64,000 bases of DNA, from the NCBI RefSeq assembly GCF_023973825.1, contig NC_090122.1, forward strand, positions 620,001-684,000, written 5' to 3'. Under the pieces are notes generated by a model that did not search any database, was not told the origin of the DNA, and saw nothing but the letters and a program-made list of their open reading frames with translations. Below are positions 47,961 to 59,650 of the stretch, piece by piece (positions within the stretch are counted from its first letter, which is position 1; every line of letters starts with the position of its first letter). Position numbers and translations under genes: made by a program. This DNA is from Plasmodium brasilianum. Taxonomy: Eukaryota; Apicomplexa; Aconoidasida; Haemosporida; Plasmodiidae.

Positions 47961-48473
47961 CAGTGCTATAAAAACGACAAAAACGTTTATTTAAGTGTTT
48001 TTATTAAAAATGTATATACCTATGTAATTATTTAAAAGAATGAAAAAGTTCAGTTTACTTGTGCGTGTATTCATTGCTTACATTGTATGTATATAACATA
48101 TACATAAATCCTTGTACATTTATATACGCACGTACATATACATATGCGTACATACGTATGTATGAACAACTGACGAACATGATTTTGTTCAATAAAACAG
48201 CTTAAACATTTTTAATATACTTTTAAGAAATTTTATATTACATCGATTTTAGCTAAAAAATATATGTGTGAAGACCTTTTTTCATTTTAGTGCTATTTTT
48301 TTTTTTTAATTAGCAGTTTCACAGCTTGTTTTTCTCGTCGAACTGGTAACTTGATATATATATGTTCATTTGGGGAATTTTGATAAACATAAATATACAT
48401 ACATACGCACGTACGTACGTTTATATATATATATGAATGTATTTGTATCTCCCTTTTTTTATCGTTGAAAAAA
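45924..48473. other. Intergenic between the CDC16-like and HVA22-like genes
   Basis: No gene supported. At 46225-46315 there are paired gtTAATTAGTGAAct and gtcAATTAGCGAATTAact motifs forming an imperfect repeat. Several A runs occur (46518-46535, 46584-46602, 47937-47960), and a CATA microsatellite lies at about 47790-47850. Confidence 0.6.
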
Positions 48474-48860
48474 ATGCTGTGTTTTCTATTTAAAATAATG
48501 ATATTCATGGTGGGGTATTTATTACCAGTGGGACTATCTCTTCACGGTTGGAAACATAAGAAGTACGAAATAGTGGAGTACTGCTTGAAGTATATTTTTT
48601 TTTTTGTTATTTTTGAAAGTTTAGTAACCACTTCAATAGGAGCAATTATATACAAAATCAGTGGCTTTATATGGTGTTTATTACATTTAGCTCTTTATGT
48701 TATTTTAATTATGCCAAAATTTGATTATTTGAATATAATATATGAACAAGTCAGCAAATTTAATAGTCAGAATAATGTTACGTTGTACTTAAATAATTAC
48801 ATAATCAACCCTTTGAATAGCCAAGTTAACAAAATTGTCAAAAAGTTGAAGACCTTATAA
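48474..48860 (+). CDS. HVA22/TB2/DP1 (REEP/Yop1) family membrane-shaping protein
   Basis: Single exon of 128 residues starting at ATG 48474 (MLCFLFKIMIFMVGY). The pattern GYLLPVGLSLHGWKHKK, EYCLKYIFFFVIFESL, then SGFIWCLLHLALYVILIMPKF and NIIYEQV follows the TB2/DP1 domain order: hairpin membrane segments, the Tyr/Trp-rich middle, the LMLPQF-like MPKF and a closing amphipathic helix. Family members such as yeast Yop1 insert hairpins in the ER membrane, bend it into tubules and are implicated in vesicle traffic. The C-terminal 40 residues (FNSQNNVTLYLNNYI onward, ending KLKTL) are the likely amphipathic tail. An upstream in-frame TTG is not used. No introns are seen. Confidence 0.72.
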   Translation: MLCFLFKIMIFMVGYLLPVGLSLHGWKHKKYEIVEYCLKYIFFFVIFESLVTTSIGAIIYKISGFIWCLLHLALYVILIMPKFDYLNIIYEQVSKFNSQNNVTLYLNNYIINPLNSQVNKIVKKLKTL

Positions 48861-49105
48861 TAGGTGACATGTATAGTGCACATATGTATATACATATTAT
48901 GCAGATTTATATATATACATATATATAATTGCCTGTAGAGCTATATTGCACACACGCGTATGTATTATATATTTTATGTACATTTTTTTTTTTTGGCTAG
49001 CTAAATTTTAATTTATAAACAATTTAACAATTGTAACTTTATCATTTCTGTGAAAAGTATTTACCATGATTGTATAAAATAATGTAGTAACAACAAAAAG
49101 GGAAG

Positions 49106-49152
<47 letters not shown>

Positions 49153-50271
49153 AAATAAAATAATGCATTTTAGCAATGGACAGATAAAATGAATGTGAAA
49201 TCAAAAATAGAGGGGCGTACATGGTGTTGGAAGCGCATTATAAGGATATGTGGAAATAGCACATATATATATACGCATATGTATACACATATTACAAATG
49301 TGTTATCTTTATGTAGAGGGGAATGTGCATTTTGAATCAAGACTCGTTTTTCTTTTTCCCGTGATACTTCCAATGAACAGTCATATATATACATTTGTGT
49401 GTGTACGTGTATGTACGTGTGTGTACGTATGTGTGTGTGTGTGTACGTATGTGTGTGTGTGTGTACGTATGTGTGTGTGTGTGTACTTATGTATGTATAT
49501 TGTTGTGCATGTATATGTACGTACTTGCGTGCATTGTGAAAATGGGTTTCGGCATTTGATCTCCTTACCTGCACATTTATGTGTACCATGCTGCTTTTCT
49601 TTGTGCTTATTATTATAACATGTTTAGATTTTTTAGATTTTTTATTATCAGACGTATACGTGTGTACTTATAGTACTTACATATGTACATGTTTACATGT
49701 ACTATTGTGATGATATGTGCATATATATATATGTATGTATGCGTATATATTTATGCTTGCTTACCTCTTTTTTAAAATTTTTTATGTATTAGATCAACTT
49801 TGCATTTCCCAATTACATTTTAACATTAATTATAGTATTAGAATAAAACATAAATTTTTTATGGTTTTTTATGTTTTTTTTTCGCATTAAAAATGTTATA
49901 GACTATACATAAAAAGGTCAATAAAAAATACATGATCAGAAATTAAAGAAAAGCAAAAATAAAAAGAAAAGTTCAAAGAAAAAGTGAGGGAAAAAGTGAA
50001 AGAAAAAGTGAGGGAAAAAGTGAAAGAAAAAGTGAAGGAAAAAGGAAAAATGACCATAAAGAATAGAAAGAAAGGGAGAAGGGGAACAAAGGGGCTCCTG
50101 TAGTCCTTATCTTTTTGCGCTATTCACATAGTATGCAAAATTGGCAGTTAGCTATGAATATGTGAGTTGTAAATTTGTAGTTGCAAGTTTATTATTTTGG
50201 CCATTTATTTTTTTGTGTCGCATTTGAAACATTGAATGGCATCATTGATGGTATGAAATGTTCATGAGATA
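48861..50271. other. Intergenic with GT-rich microsatellite
   Basis: No gene seen. GTGTGTGTAC/GTAT repeats run at about 49396-49490. A 12-bp repeat of gaaaaagtgagg type runs at 49975-50045. Confidence 0.6.
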
Positions 50272-50891
50272 ATGGACGTCAAAGAGAATATTGTAATGAT
50301 AAACAAATTGTTTTTTGAACATTTCTGTATAAGGAAAAAAGTAGAAGCAAAGAAAATAATGAAATGATGAGCTATAACAAATCCATTTTTCAGGTTTGTC
50401 TATGTATTTATGCGCGTATTTATGCATGTATCTATGCATGGATCAATGCATGGATCAATGTATACATAAATGTACACGTACATGGGTATGCATAAGCAAA
50501 AGACATAATCACTACACAAGGCCAAAAAATATTGAAAATGGGATATACAAAATTGTATATTATACATTAGCCTATGCATATTTTTACCATGTTTATGTTT
50601 TTCCTATACAAAATTAATGCACTCGTACATGCAAAATGGTGCATATAACTTTTTTTTTATTTTTTTATTTTATTGTATTATTTATTATTTTTTTTTTTAA
50701 ACAATCAATGCTGCCAGGTAGAATGGTTATTTAAGTAACAATTTTCACGTGTTAAATATATAAATATGTTTACAAATATATATATATATATATATATATA
50801 CATACAAATATACGTATGTACCCATACGCACGTAACACTGTTTGAATGTCGTTCATCTTTTCAGTATGTGGATTTGCCCCATATTCAATGA
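50272..50891 (+). CDS. Weak candidate two-exon small gene, unknown function
   Basis: ATG 50272 opens MDVKENIVMINKLFFEH then FCIRKK, and stops soon after an A run at 50335-50340. One extra A would continue in frame as SRSKENNEMMSYNKSIFQ to a consensus CAG/GTTTGT donor at 50394. An acceptor ttttcag at 50864 then gives YVDLPHIQ and TGA in phase. The exon after 50864 is also open in a second frame (WICPIFNESAHIKQQ), so the true reading is uncertain. The product would be about 49 residues, with no recognised family. The intron would be 471 nt. Confidence 0.22.
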
Positions 50892-51550
50892 GAGCGCACA
50901 TATTAAACAACAGTCATCATTAAAAATACTTAGAGCTATTAAGTCATTATTTTTAATATTCAGCATGTGTAAAGAAATGTATTCACATACCCATGCTCAT
51001 ATAATTGTATATATATTATACATTTCTGCAAGGTATATTGGGACAGTGTATTTTGCTTAAGAGCGTGGGCGAATATACGCATATGCACATATATAAGTAT
51101 ATACAAACACATATATATATATGTACTGACGTGTACAAACATGTAAATTGTTTATTTCTCCATTTTTACTTTGCTTTTCTTTTGAACAGTCTTCACAACA
51201 AGCAATATTTTCAAGATTGTACTTTTTTTTTTTTTTTCCGCACATAATTTTAGTTGCATATTTATTAATGTAAGCATTTTATTTATTTTATTTTTTTTTT
51301 GAGGTTTTTGGTTTTTCCCATTTTTATAATATGACCTTGTCAGCTTTTTGTATTTACATTTTAATAGGCCCATTTTGACATAAGTAGGAATAATGATTCA
51401 TGTGTACATTTTAATTGAACAGTATTAAAAGGGTTAACAGAAATGTAGAGGACATGCGGATATATATATATACATATACACAATGTATACACATATGTAC
51501 ATGTTCATACATAAATGTATATGTTCAAAATTAAGTGAATTGTAGGCATA

Positions 51551-53023
51551 ATGGTTTTTTTAAAATACTACAATCTAGAGCTTTTTTTCTGTGCAATATT
51601 TTTTAATTATTTAGGAGCTTCAACAAATTCACAGCCTTTGAATCGAAGGACACATCATTCAAAGGATTATAAACATCATTCTAATTCAAACGTTAAAAAT
51701 TTAGAAAGCCATGAACCATATATGGAAAACAACTCGCACATGAACCATGGTAGACAAAAGAGGGGGAACAAAGCGATGATTGATGGAGCGGCGCATAATA
51801 CGCACAGTGGTAGTGATAGTAATAAGCACAATAGTAGTGATAGTATTAAGCACAATAGTAGTGATAGTATTAAGCACAATAGTAGTGATAGTATTAAGCA
51901 CAATAGTAGTGATAGTATTAAGCACAATAGTAGTGATAGTATTAAGCACAATAGTAGTGATAGTATTAAGCACAATAGTAGTGATAGTAATAAGCACAAT
52001 ATCAGTGATAGTAATAATCACAATAGTAGTAATAGTAATACGCGCCTTAGCAGTGAGAGGGTTACGCACGATATTAGTGAGAGTGGTGTGTACCACAATA
52101 TTGATGGAAACAACAGCAACAACGGCAAACATAGTGCGCATAGACCCCTTCGTAGGAGGAATGCCATTAGACTAAAAAAAGGGAACCCGAACTCACTCAA
52201 TACAGCACAACAGGAGGCTTTAATTCCTTTTCAAAATGAAGATAACACTCAAGATGGTATAAAAGGTGTAAAGGTATTTTTCCCATCATTTACAAAACAT
52301 AATAAAAAAAAGAATATATCATTAAACAAAAAAGACATTGAAAGTTCTAATATCGAATTACAAAATAAATTAAATTATTCCATCAATCCAACTTTATCTT
52401 TAGTTGCTTCCAAAGCTATTGATGGTTTATTAGGAGGCGTACATAAACACATGCAAGGACCTTTTTCTTTAGATATAGATGGGTCTAATAATTCCCCATT
52501 AGCTCCTCAAATAGTTACTCCTAATTTATACTCAAATGTTAATCCACCTTTTAACATGAATAATGGTATACCACCTTCTGGGGCACCTGTTCCTACCCGT
52601 CCAATCACTTCACCTCAAGTTGCAGCAGTTCCAAGTCCTACACCTAATCCGCCAAATATACAACCCACAGTTAGTAACACAGTAGGTGGAACTGTAGGAG
52701 GGACAGCAGGAGGGGCAATAGGAGCAGTTGCTGGGGCAGCACTTGGAGCAGGATTACGAGGGGGTTCTCCTGCTACTGCAGCTGTAAATGGAACAGCATA
52801 TCCACAAATGAATGTACAGAATCTTATGTCGGCTAGTCAATTAGCGCAAAATCCTAATTTTAATATTCATCCTACAGGAACTAACTTAAGGGATGACCCT
52901 GGAAATGTTAATTATAATGAAGTGGTTACCATAACAATTGGTATTGTTATATGTCTTATCCTCTTTTGCTTTATTTTTGGCTGTTTGATGAAAATGTGCA
53001 AGCCTGCAAAAAGGAGGAGGTAG
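51551..53023 (+). CDS. Secreted single-pass membrane protein with Ser/His/Asn repeats
   Basis: Single exon of 490 residues, not matched to a named protein. An N-terminal signal peptide (LELFFCAIFFNYLGAS) is followed by a His/Asn/Ser-rich region with eight or so copies of the octapeptide HNSSDSIK at about 88-150. A less biased, likely conserved part follows (EALIPFQNEDNTQDGIKG, KVFFPSFTKHNKKK, NPTLSLVASKAIDGLLGG), then a proline-rich stretch, a Gly/Ala-rich block (VGGTVGGTAGGAIGAVAG), and near the end one membrane helix (TITIGIVICLILFCFIFG) with a short basic tail KMCKPAKRRR. This is the layout of type I surface, microneme or vesicle proteins. The start codon directly precedes the signal peptide. 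Repeat number is likely to vary among isolates. Confidence 0.8.
   Translation: MVFLKYYNLELFFCAIFFNYLGASTNSQPLNRRTHHSKDYKHHSNSNVKNLESHEPYMENNSHMNHGRQKRGNKAMIDGAAHNTHSGSDSNKHNSSDSIKHNSSDSIKHNSSDSIKHNSSDSIKHNSSDSIKHNSSDSIKHNSSDSNKHNISDSNNHNSSNSNTRLSSERVTHDISESGVYHNIDGNNSNNGKHSAHRPLRRRNAIRLKKGNPNSLNTAQQEALIPFQNEDNTQDGIKGVKVFFPSFTKHNKKKNISLNKKDIESSNIELQNKLNYSINPTLSLVASKAIDGLLGGVHKHMQGPFSLDIDGSNNSPLAPQIVTPNLYSNVNPPFNMNNGIPPSGAPVPTRPITSPQVAAVPSPTPNPPNIQPTVSNTVGGTVGGTAGGAIGAVAGAALGAGLRGGSPATAAVNGTAYPQMNVQNLMSASQLAQNPNFNIHPTGTNLRDDPGNVNYNEVVTITIGIVICLILFCFIFGCLMKMCKPAKRRR
51807..52010 (+). repeat. 24-bp in-frame repeat coding HNSSDSIK
   Basis: About eight copies of agtagtgatagtattaagcacaat. Because the period is 24, other frames also stay open, one giving a Val/Ile-rich hydrophobic frame on + and a Leu-rich one on -; both are shadows of this array. 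Confidence 0.93.
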
Positions 53024-53084
53024 TCGTACCCGCACGTGCTACTACGCACATGGGGTGAAACCAAAAGAAAACTACAGGTGAAAA

Positions 53085-53170
53085 ATGAAGGGTGAAAAAT
53101 GAAGGGTGAAAAATGAAGGGTGAAAAATGAAGGGTGAAAAATGAAGGGTGAAAAATGAAGGGTGAAAAAA
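53085..53170 (+). repeat. 14-bp minisatellite (tgaaaaatgaaggg)
   Basis: Six copies of a 14-bp unit 60 bases after the stop of the secreted membrane protein, so within its probable 3' UTR. Confidence 0.92.
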
Positions 53171-53878
53171 AAAGGTAAAAGGAGTAGGAACAAAAAAAAA
53201 AAAAAAAATATTGCACAAACTTTTAATACGCTTTTCAAATGGGGGTTCTCCATATTTAATAATGCTTACTTTATGAAAGTGTACATATATATATAAATAT
53301 GAAATATATAATTACACAGTCTAGCCGTTTCTCATGTGACTCTTTTCTTAACAATTAAGGAGCTGTGCTTAACTTCGCTCTGAGGATATTTCCTTAAGTA
53401 TAAATCGTTGTACCTCCCCCCTTTTCATGCACATTCACATTCACATGCACATGCACACAGATACTCACACTAGCACGCACATTGACACTAACAATAACAT
53501 CCACTCCCCCCGTCTTCGTCCTTTTTTTTTTTTTTTTTTTTGTTAAAATTTTTTAATTAAGTTTAATTATAAATTTTGCCCACTTTCTTCATTACGTTTA
53601 AATTAGTTTTAAATTTTTTTTTTTTTTTTTTTCTTTAATTATCATTATTATTATTGCCATTTTTATTATCATCACTGTTGATATTTTTATTATTATTTCT
53701 TCCCTTTTATTTATCCATTTATGCCTTTTTTTTTACACGAAATGCTAACCTTCACTTATGATTAAACAATTACACGAAAAGCTAATTTTTCAGATATTAA
53801 AGTTAGAACAAAGCGAATGCAAATTTGTTTCTTGCTATAATTGCAATTTTAAAAAAAATAAAACACATTTCAGGTATC

Positions 53879-53918
<40 letters not shown>

Positions 53919-53989
53919 GCATTTGCATCAACTCACATTTCGAAGGGAATACATATGATACCATCCCACCCCTTTCTACTGCAAAATAC

Positions 53990-55606
53990 TCACTTAACAA
54001 TTATGGAGTAACATGTCTTTTTTCCTAATCTCAGTATTGCATAATAACTACTATTATTCTTCACTTGTACAAAATTTTCAATACTTAGAAGAAATTTTGG
54101 ATCGTCTATAAGTAATTTATTTAAATATAAGCATTTCTGACCAATTTTTTCTTTTGCTTCTTTATTTGTATTTGCAATTTCCAAATTTCTTAACACGTGA
54201 ATAATATTTATTTTGTTATTATTTAAATCGTTAGTATTAATTTCAATAAATGGAAATATTTTTAAATCATCTACATTTTCAATTTTATCAAATTCTTGAT
54301 ACTTCATCATTTTGTTCATTTTATGTATTTTATTTACAACTTCTTCTCCATATACATATGATGTAACACTATTTGCAAGTTGTGTTTTTGCCTTGTTAAT
54401 TTGCTCGTCGTAAATACTTTGCATATTTCTTTCATCTACCTTCCTATTTACACTCACACTATCATTTACTACTTTATGAGTATAACTACACCTCCTATTA
54501 ATTATGACTTGTTCATGTATATTCATATTTAAATTCGTTAACATATCAATGTAAGATTGCAATTTTACATCATCTATATTTCTTAAAAAATTCCAAAATA
54601 AATAAGGAGGATTAAAATTTTTATCAACCCATATGGGTAATTTCCTATTTTCATTAAATAATGATTTACTATATTTATTGTTGTTTTTATGTATTAATAA
54701 ATTAGTTGTCAATCCATATAACTGTTTGTTAAAAATATTTTGACAAAGTTCAATGCCGGACTGTATATTTCCCCATTGATCAGATCCACCTACCTGAATT
54801 AACGTTTGATACTTTTGAAATAAATACAAGAAATCATAAGACTGTAATGTTACGTAATTCATATCTTTTAATGTCAAATTTTTGCATGACTTATTCAGAA
54901 AACATTCTTTTCTTAATAATTTGTTAATAGAAAAATATTCTCCATATTTTAAAAAATCAATAATATTTATTTTATTATACCATAAACTATTTTTTAAAAT
55001 TATTAATGAGCCTTTTGTGTCTGATTCGTATATAAATTCGTTATCTTCAAACACATTATTACTTCTTTCAATAATTTCATTTAATTTTTTTTCATTCATT
55101 TCTTTTTGAAGAAATAAACGAATAATATTACTTCTTATATTCTTTTCATTTTCATAAATTTCTTCATCTACTGTTCTTTTTCTTTCTACATTTTGAAATG
55201 AAGGATCTCCTATTTTTGTTGTACTACTACCTAATAATATTATTATGTTTGTATTATTATTTCGTAAAATACCTAACGTAATTAGAGGTATTAAATTACC
55301 TATATGTAAATATTTACAATTTAAATCTATCCCAACATACACAGATTTTCTATTTTTTTTTTCTTTTTCCTTTTCATTTTCGTACAGTATTCTATCAATA
55401 TTTTTTATATCACTCACATAATGAATTAATTTTCTTTCATACAGCTTTTTTAAGGCCTTCGATTTTACTTCATACTCCCCTACTTTGTCTTCTTGAATTC
55501 TGTTACTAAAGCAATGCAGCGCACACCTTTTATAACCTCTTGCATGTTCAGGCCCACCAAAAAGTATAATAATTTGGAGCAGAGTAATACACGTGCTTAT
55601 CATCAT
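53990..55606 (-). CDS. Tyrosyl-tRNA synthetase, apicoplast-type
   Basis: Single exon of 538 residues. It begins with a hydrophobic signal (MMISTCITLLQIIILFGG) followed by a basic stretch, the bipartite form of apicoplast targeting. The catalytic core is that of bacterial TyrRS: VGIDLNCKYLHIGNL with the HIGH-type HIGN at 101-104, ILLGSSTTKIGDPS, the tyrosine-pocket motif QVGGSDQWGN, and the KMSKS-type loop KYSKS. A helical anticodon-recognition part follows, then a C-terminal S4-like segment (EIAN-type helices, LLIDDPKFLLSIENF). It charges tRNA-Tyr for organelle translation. Length is greater than bacterial TyrRS (about 420) because of the leader and lysine/asparagine-rich inserts. Stop codons are far from neighbours. 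Confidence 0.9.
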   Translation of the reverse strand: MMISTCITLLQIIILFGGPEHARGYKRCALHCFSNRIQEDKVGEYEVKSKALKKLYERKLIHYVSDIKNIDRILYENEKEKEKKNRKSVYVGIDLNCKYLHIGNLIPLITLGILRNNNTNIIILLGSSTTKIGDPSFQNVERKRTVDEEIYENEKNIRSNIIRLFLQKEMNEKKLNEIIERSNNVFEDNEFIYESDTKGSLIILKNSLWYNKINIIDFLKYGEYFSINKLLRKECFLNKSCKNLTLKDMNYVTLQSYDFLYLFQKYQTLIQVGGSDQWGNIQSGIELCQNIFNKQLYGLTTNLLIHKNNNKYSKSLFNENRKLPIWVDKNFNPPYLFWNFLRNIDDVKLQSYIDMLTNLNMNIHEQVIINRRCSYTHKVVNDSVSVNRKVDERNMQSIYDEQINKAKTQLANSVTSYVYGEEVVNKIHKMNKMMKYQEFDKIENVDDLKIFPFIEINTNDLNNNKINIIHVLRNLEIANTNKEAKEKIGQKCLYLNKLLIDDPKFLLSIENFVQVKNNSSYYAILRLGKKTCYSIIVK

Positions 55607-55661
55607 ACGGTTCGCCCATCTTATTTTGCGTAGGTGTACATGTATGGGGGGGGGGATATAC

Positions 55662-55707
<46 letters not shown>

Positions 55708-55884
55708 GTATATTATGTACATTACGTATGTATATTACGTATGCATATTATATATGTATATAGTTGTACACATGTAAAAAATGCACATATTCAAGTATTA
55801 CCGCTTTCCCCTTTTCGAAATAAAAATTCGGCCTATCATGTTTTACTTATTCATTTATTTTTTTTTTAAATAAACTGCAAAGAT

Positions 55885-55915
<31 letters not shown>

Positions 55916-56397
55916 TCAAAAATGAGAAAGGCTATTTATTGGTTTGTTATACCAAGCAAATAGCCGAATAGCTTGTAGAGTGTAACTCTTCCAATTTATG
56001 TGAATAATTTTATGAAAATTGTTCATACATTTAAGCCCCTGCTAAAGTGAAGTGAGTGCATATAAATACATACATACATACGTACGTACGTACGTTGGCC
56101 TATCTCTCCTCTTTTGCTCTTAAATTGAATTATCTTTATTGCAACATTGTTTATACAATTACGACAGCGTGTTATTTTTATGTTCACTTAATTCGAACAA
56201 ATAAGTTTTTTATTGACTATATACATGAACATGCAATAATTTATTAACATGAGGGAATTTTTGAACGTGAAATAAAATTTTAACAGCCGCAATTTTCTGA
56301 ACATGTAATAATTTTTTAACATCCGCGGATTTCTCACGACGCAATCACTTTTTTCATATTAACACTACTATAAAATGGACACTTAACTTTTGGAAGA
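55607..56397. other. Divergent upstream region of TyrRS and the release factor
   Basis: No gene seen. It has a nine-G run at 55647-55655, a TA microsatellite at 55665-55702 and a T run at 55889-55910. It must hold promoters for both flanking genes. Confidence 0.6.
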
Positions 56398-57793
56398 ATG
56401 TTTGAATTAAGCAAAAAGTTTTTTTTATCCTTTGAAATTCCATTCAGTCAAATTCAGAAAATTACAGCACGGTCATCAGGACCAGGGGGTCAGAGTGTCA
56501 ACAAGGTTAAATAGGACTACTACCGATTGCACATTAGACTTTCTCATTAGAACATCTCTGCTTGCATATGAATTCGTTCACGCGCTTGCACACACATATA
56601 CAAATACATACTTAAACATAAAAATATTTATACATGTACATTTATATGTGTGCGCATGTATACATGCCCTTATGAGCGTATGGACGTATGAACTAACACG
56701 ATACATCCTTTTTACATGACTTGTTCATGCACATTTAAAAAAAAATATTTTTTCCTTTAAATTTTGTCTATTAAAAGGCTGAAACTAAAGTGCAACTTCG
56801 ATTTAATGTTGATACTGCAAAATGGATCCCTTCAACTGTTAAAGAAAATTTGAAGTAAAATTTAAAATTATTTTTAAAGAGTGAGATTGTAGTTGTAAGT
56901 AGAAATGGAATATTTTTTTTTTTTCTTTTTTTTCCCATTTTTTTTTTCAATTTTTTTCATTTTTGCTTCCTTATTACACATGTTATCTCCACCTTTATTA
57001 CATTAATGTCAGAAAAATTTTCAAAAACAAACTGAACAAATCTAATGAGTTCATCATTGAATGTGAAGGTTAACAAGACATATATATTGGAGAACACATA
57101 TGTACCCAAAATTTTAATATGCTATATTTTCCATGATATATATTGAAATGTTAAAAATTATGAATGTTTATATAGTTTACATTACTGCGTATCTTTTTAC
57201 CGCTTATTATTTCCCTTCTTTCTAAAAATAGAAACCTCTTCTCAGATATCGAACTACAAAATTTGTGCTGATAAATTAAAGGCTATTCTTGAAGAAGCAG
57301 AAGTAAGAAATAGTAAATATTTTACAAAACGAATTTGTGACATTTTTTTTATTTTTATAAATTTTTTTTTTTTCGCTTATATGTACATGTTAATATATAC
57401 TTTTGTTGATGTACGCATGCGTATGCATATATATGTGTGTGCATGTAAGCACATTCGTGTATTGTATATGTTTATTGTTGTAAATAACGTGCATTTTAGA
57501 ATTACAAGGAAAAGGTTAAGTACACAACTGTTAAAGATTTTATCAATCTTATTAAGTCAGACGAACAAGTAAGGCAGTTTATAGTTTTTTTTTTTTTTTT
57601 TTCCATCTTTCCGTTTTTGCCTTTTTTTTAACTTTCCCATTTGTGTCCTTCCCTTTTTTTTTTTTTTTTTTTAATCATTTATTCTTGCACCCTTTTCACA
57701 TGTTCCTTGTAGATAAAGAGATACAAAGATACACTAATTAATCAGAAAAAAAAAAGACGGGAAAGAAAATTTAATAGAAGAGATTACGACTGA
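56398..57793 (+). CDS. ICT1-like class I release factor (organelle peptidyl-tRNA hydrolase), six exons
   Basis: Exons 56398-56505, 56778-56854, 57013-57068, 57232-57302, 57500-57568 and 57713-57793 splice in phase to 153 residues. The first exon carries the GGQ signature in RSSGPGGQSVNK; the next gives AETKVQLRFNVDTAKWIP, aligning with the ICT1/ArfB stretch after GGQ. Exon 3 reads NKLNKSNEFIIECE, like the NKINRLGEL region of human ICT1, and the C-terminus is a basic tail (QKKKRRERKFNRRDYD), the part that enters the ribosome mRNA channel in ICT1/ArfB. The family hydrolyses peptidyl-tRNA on stalled organelle ribosomes. Mitochondrion or apicoplast is expected; no clear leader is visible. Two ICT1-like proteins are known in P. 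falciparum and I cannot say which this is. Confidence 0.87.
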
Positions 57794-59650
57794 GACATTA
57801 TAATTGCATCTTTAATTTTAAACATGAGTTTACTTTTATTTCTAAAATTCACTTAAATTTAAGTTTTAATTCAAATTTTAATTTTAATTTAAATTTAAAT
57901 TTAAATTTTTTTTTTTTTTTTTTTGTGATTTATAAAAATGTAAAAAGGGAGAAAAGGCATAATATTCTCCATTTTTACATGCGTAAATGAATTTTAAGCC
58001 TGTACTTTAGCTAGCTGCAGAATGGATGATACTATTTTTTTTACACATTATATTAATAGTAGCTTTTTTGCAGTGCATATATTCAAAAATTAATACTAAT
58101 ATACCTCAATATATACATATATGTGTATATACATCATATGCATATGTACCTTTATTTTTTGTTTTTTCTTTCCTTCTATTAATTCAACGTTTTAAAGTCT
58201 AAAAATAAAATATAAAATAAAGTTTCGTATCTACACGTATACATAAAAATACATTTATTCATGTGCATATAGTATATATATATATATATGTATGTATATA
58301 TGGTATGTAATTATTTATGCATGTATAACAAGTACGAGTTATTTCATATATTTGTTGTAAACAAAAATAGAAAATAAACAAGAACACTATAGAAATTGCT
58401 ATTGAAAAGGTAAGCTATACAGAAATAGGTATATTTATATATGTATACTTATATATGTATGTATATTTGTATATGTATATTAAAAATTTCAAACAATAAT
58501 TGGCGTTATATATATATATATATATATATATGCTATACTCATAAAATAGGGCAAAAAAGCATGAACTGTGTAGATATATATCATATAAGCACATATAGGC
58601 GCATATATATATATATATATGATATACACACAAACGTATATATGAATGCATATGAGTAGAAGTTCTCCAGATGAGTTTCCAAATGCGCATTTTTAAATTG
58701 TTATTCCACTATTAAATACACATGAAATATTTATGAAATTGAAAGAAGAGCTTTTCTTTATTAGCACTTGTTTGTTGTACATACATATGTACGGTGTGTA
58801 TGCATGATATGCAAGTATTTTATGTATGCATGATATGTAAGTATTTTATGTATGCATGATATGTAAGTATTGTATGTATGCATTTTATGTAAGCATTTTA
58901 TGTATGCATGGTATGTATGTATTGTGTGTACGCATGGTACGTATGCATATATATTTTTTTTTTTCTTCTCCTTTTTTTCTTCACTTTTTTTTTCTTTCTT
59001 TTCCTTTTTTGATTTTTTTTTTTTTTTTCCTTTTTCTTATTTTTCATTCGCTTTAACAAATTGGTAAAATTTTTAACCTATATATATAACTTAAATAATT
59101 CGTTAAAAATTATTTAAAAGGGAATTAAAAATGAAGATTATTTAAAATATACATTCGCGCACATATACAGAAGAGCTTGGGAAAAGGGGGTACTTGAAAA
59201 ACCACATAATAACAATAATATATTTAGCAGTATCAGTAATGTAAGAATAGAAAAATTGTATACATATATATACATATCGTATAGACATATGTACGTACAT
59301 ATATATATATATATATATATATAACAAAATATGATCTTGACAAGATGGCTGAACAGTTATAAATTTTCAGTGACCTACATAATTACCTACTGTGTATATC
59401 TTCACATATGTATACACATGTGCATATATATATATGTACATATACGTGTATATATATATATATATATATTACTTCTCTGTTCTAGGTATATACAAATAAT
59501 AACATATACATGCATTAATATGCAGAGAGCTATCTAATTTTTCAACAGTATTTTTCTATCACATATTACACGTTGTACATTCTCCATTTTTCTCACACAT
59601 ATTCCAACGTTCTTCGCTTCCTATCAGCTTATACTACCATCTTGGTTCCC
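57794..59650. other. Intergenic between the release factor and RAN
   Basis: Convergent 3' regions, no gene supported. It contains a palindromic AAATTTAAATTT stretch at 57870-57910, TA microsatellites, and a TATGTAAGTATT-type repeat with tgcatgatatgtaagtattt units at about 58800-58890. Confidence 0.6.

Noticed and set aside
50868..50921. CGFAPYSMRA, resembling the CGFAPYERRA core of ribosomal protein L36e
   Set aside because: The match ends after ten residues and a stop follows; the rest of L36e is absent, so it is probably coincidence.
51780..52175. Hydrophobic Val/Ile-rich frame and Leu-rich antisense frame over the secreted protein gene
   Set aside because: Both are alternate readings of the 24-bp repeat inside a longer gene with signal peptide and TM segment.
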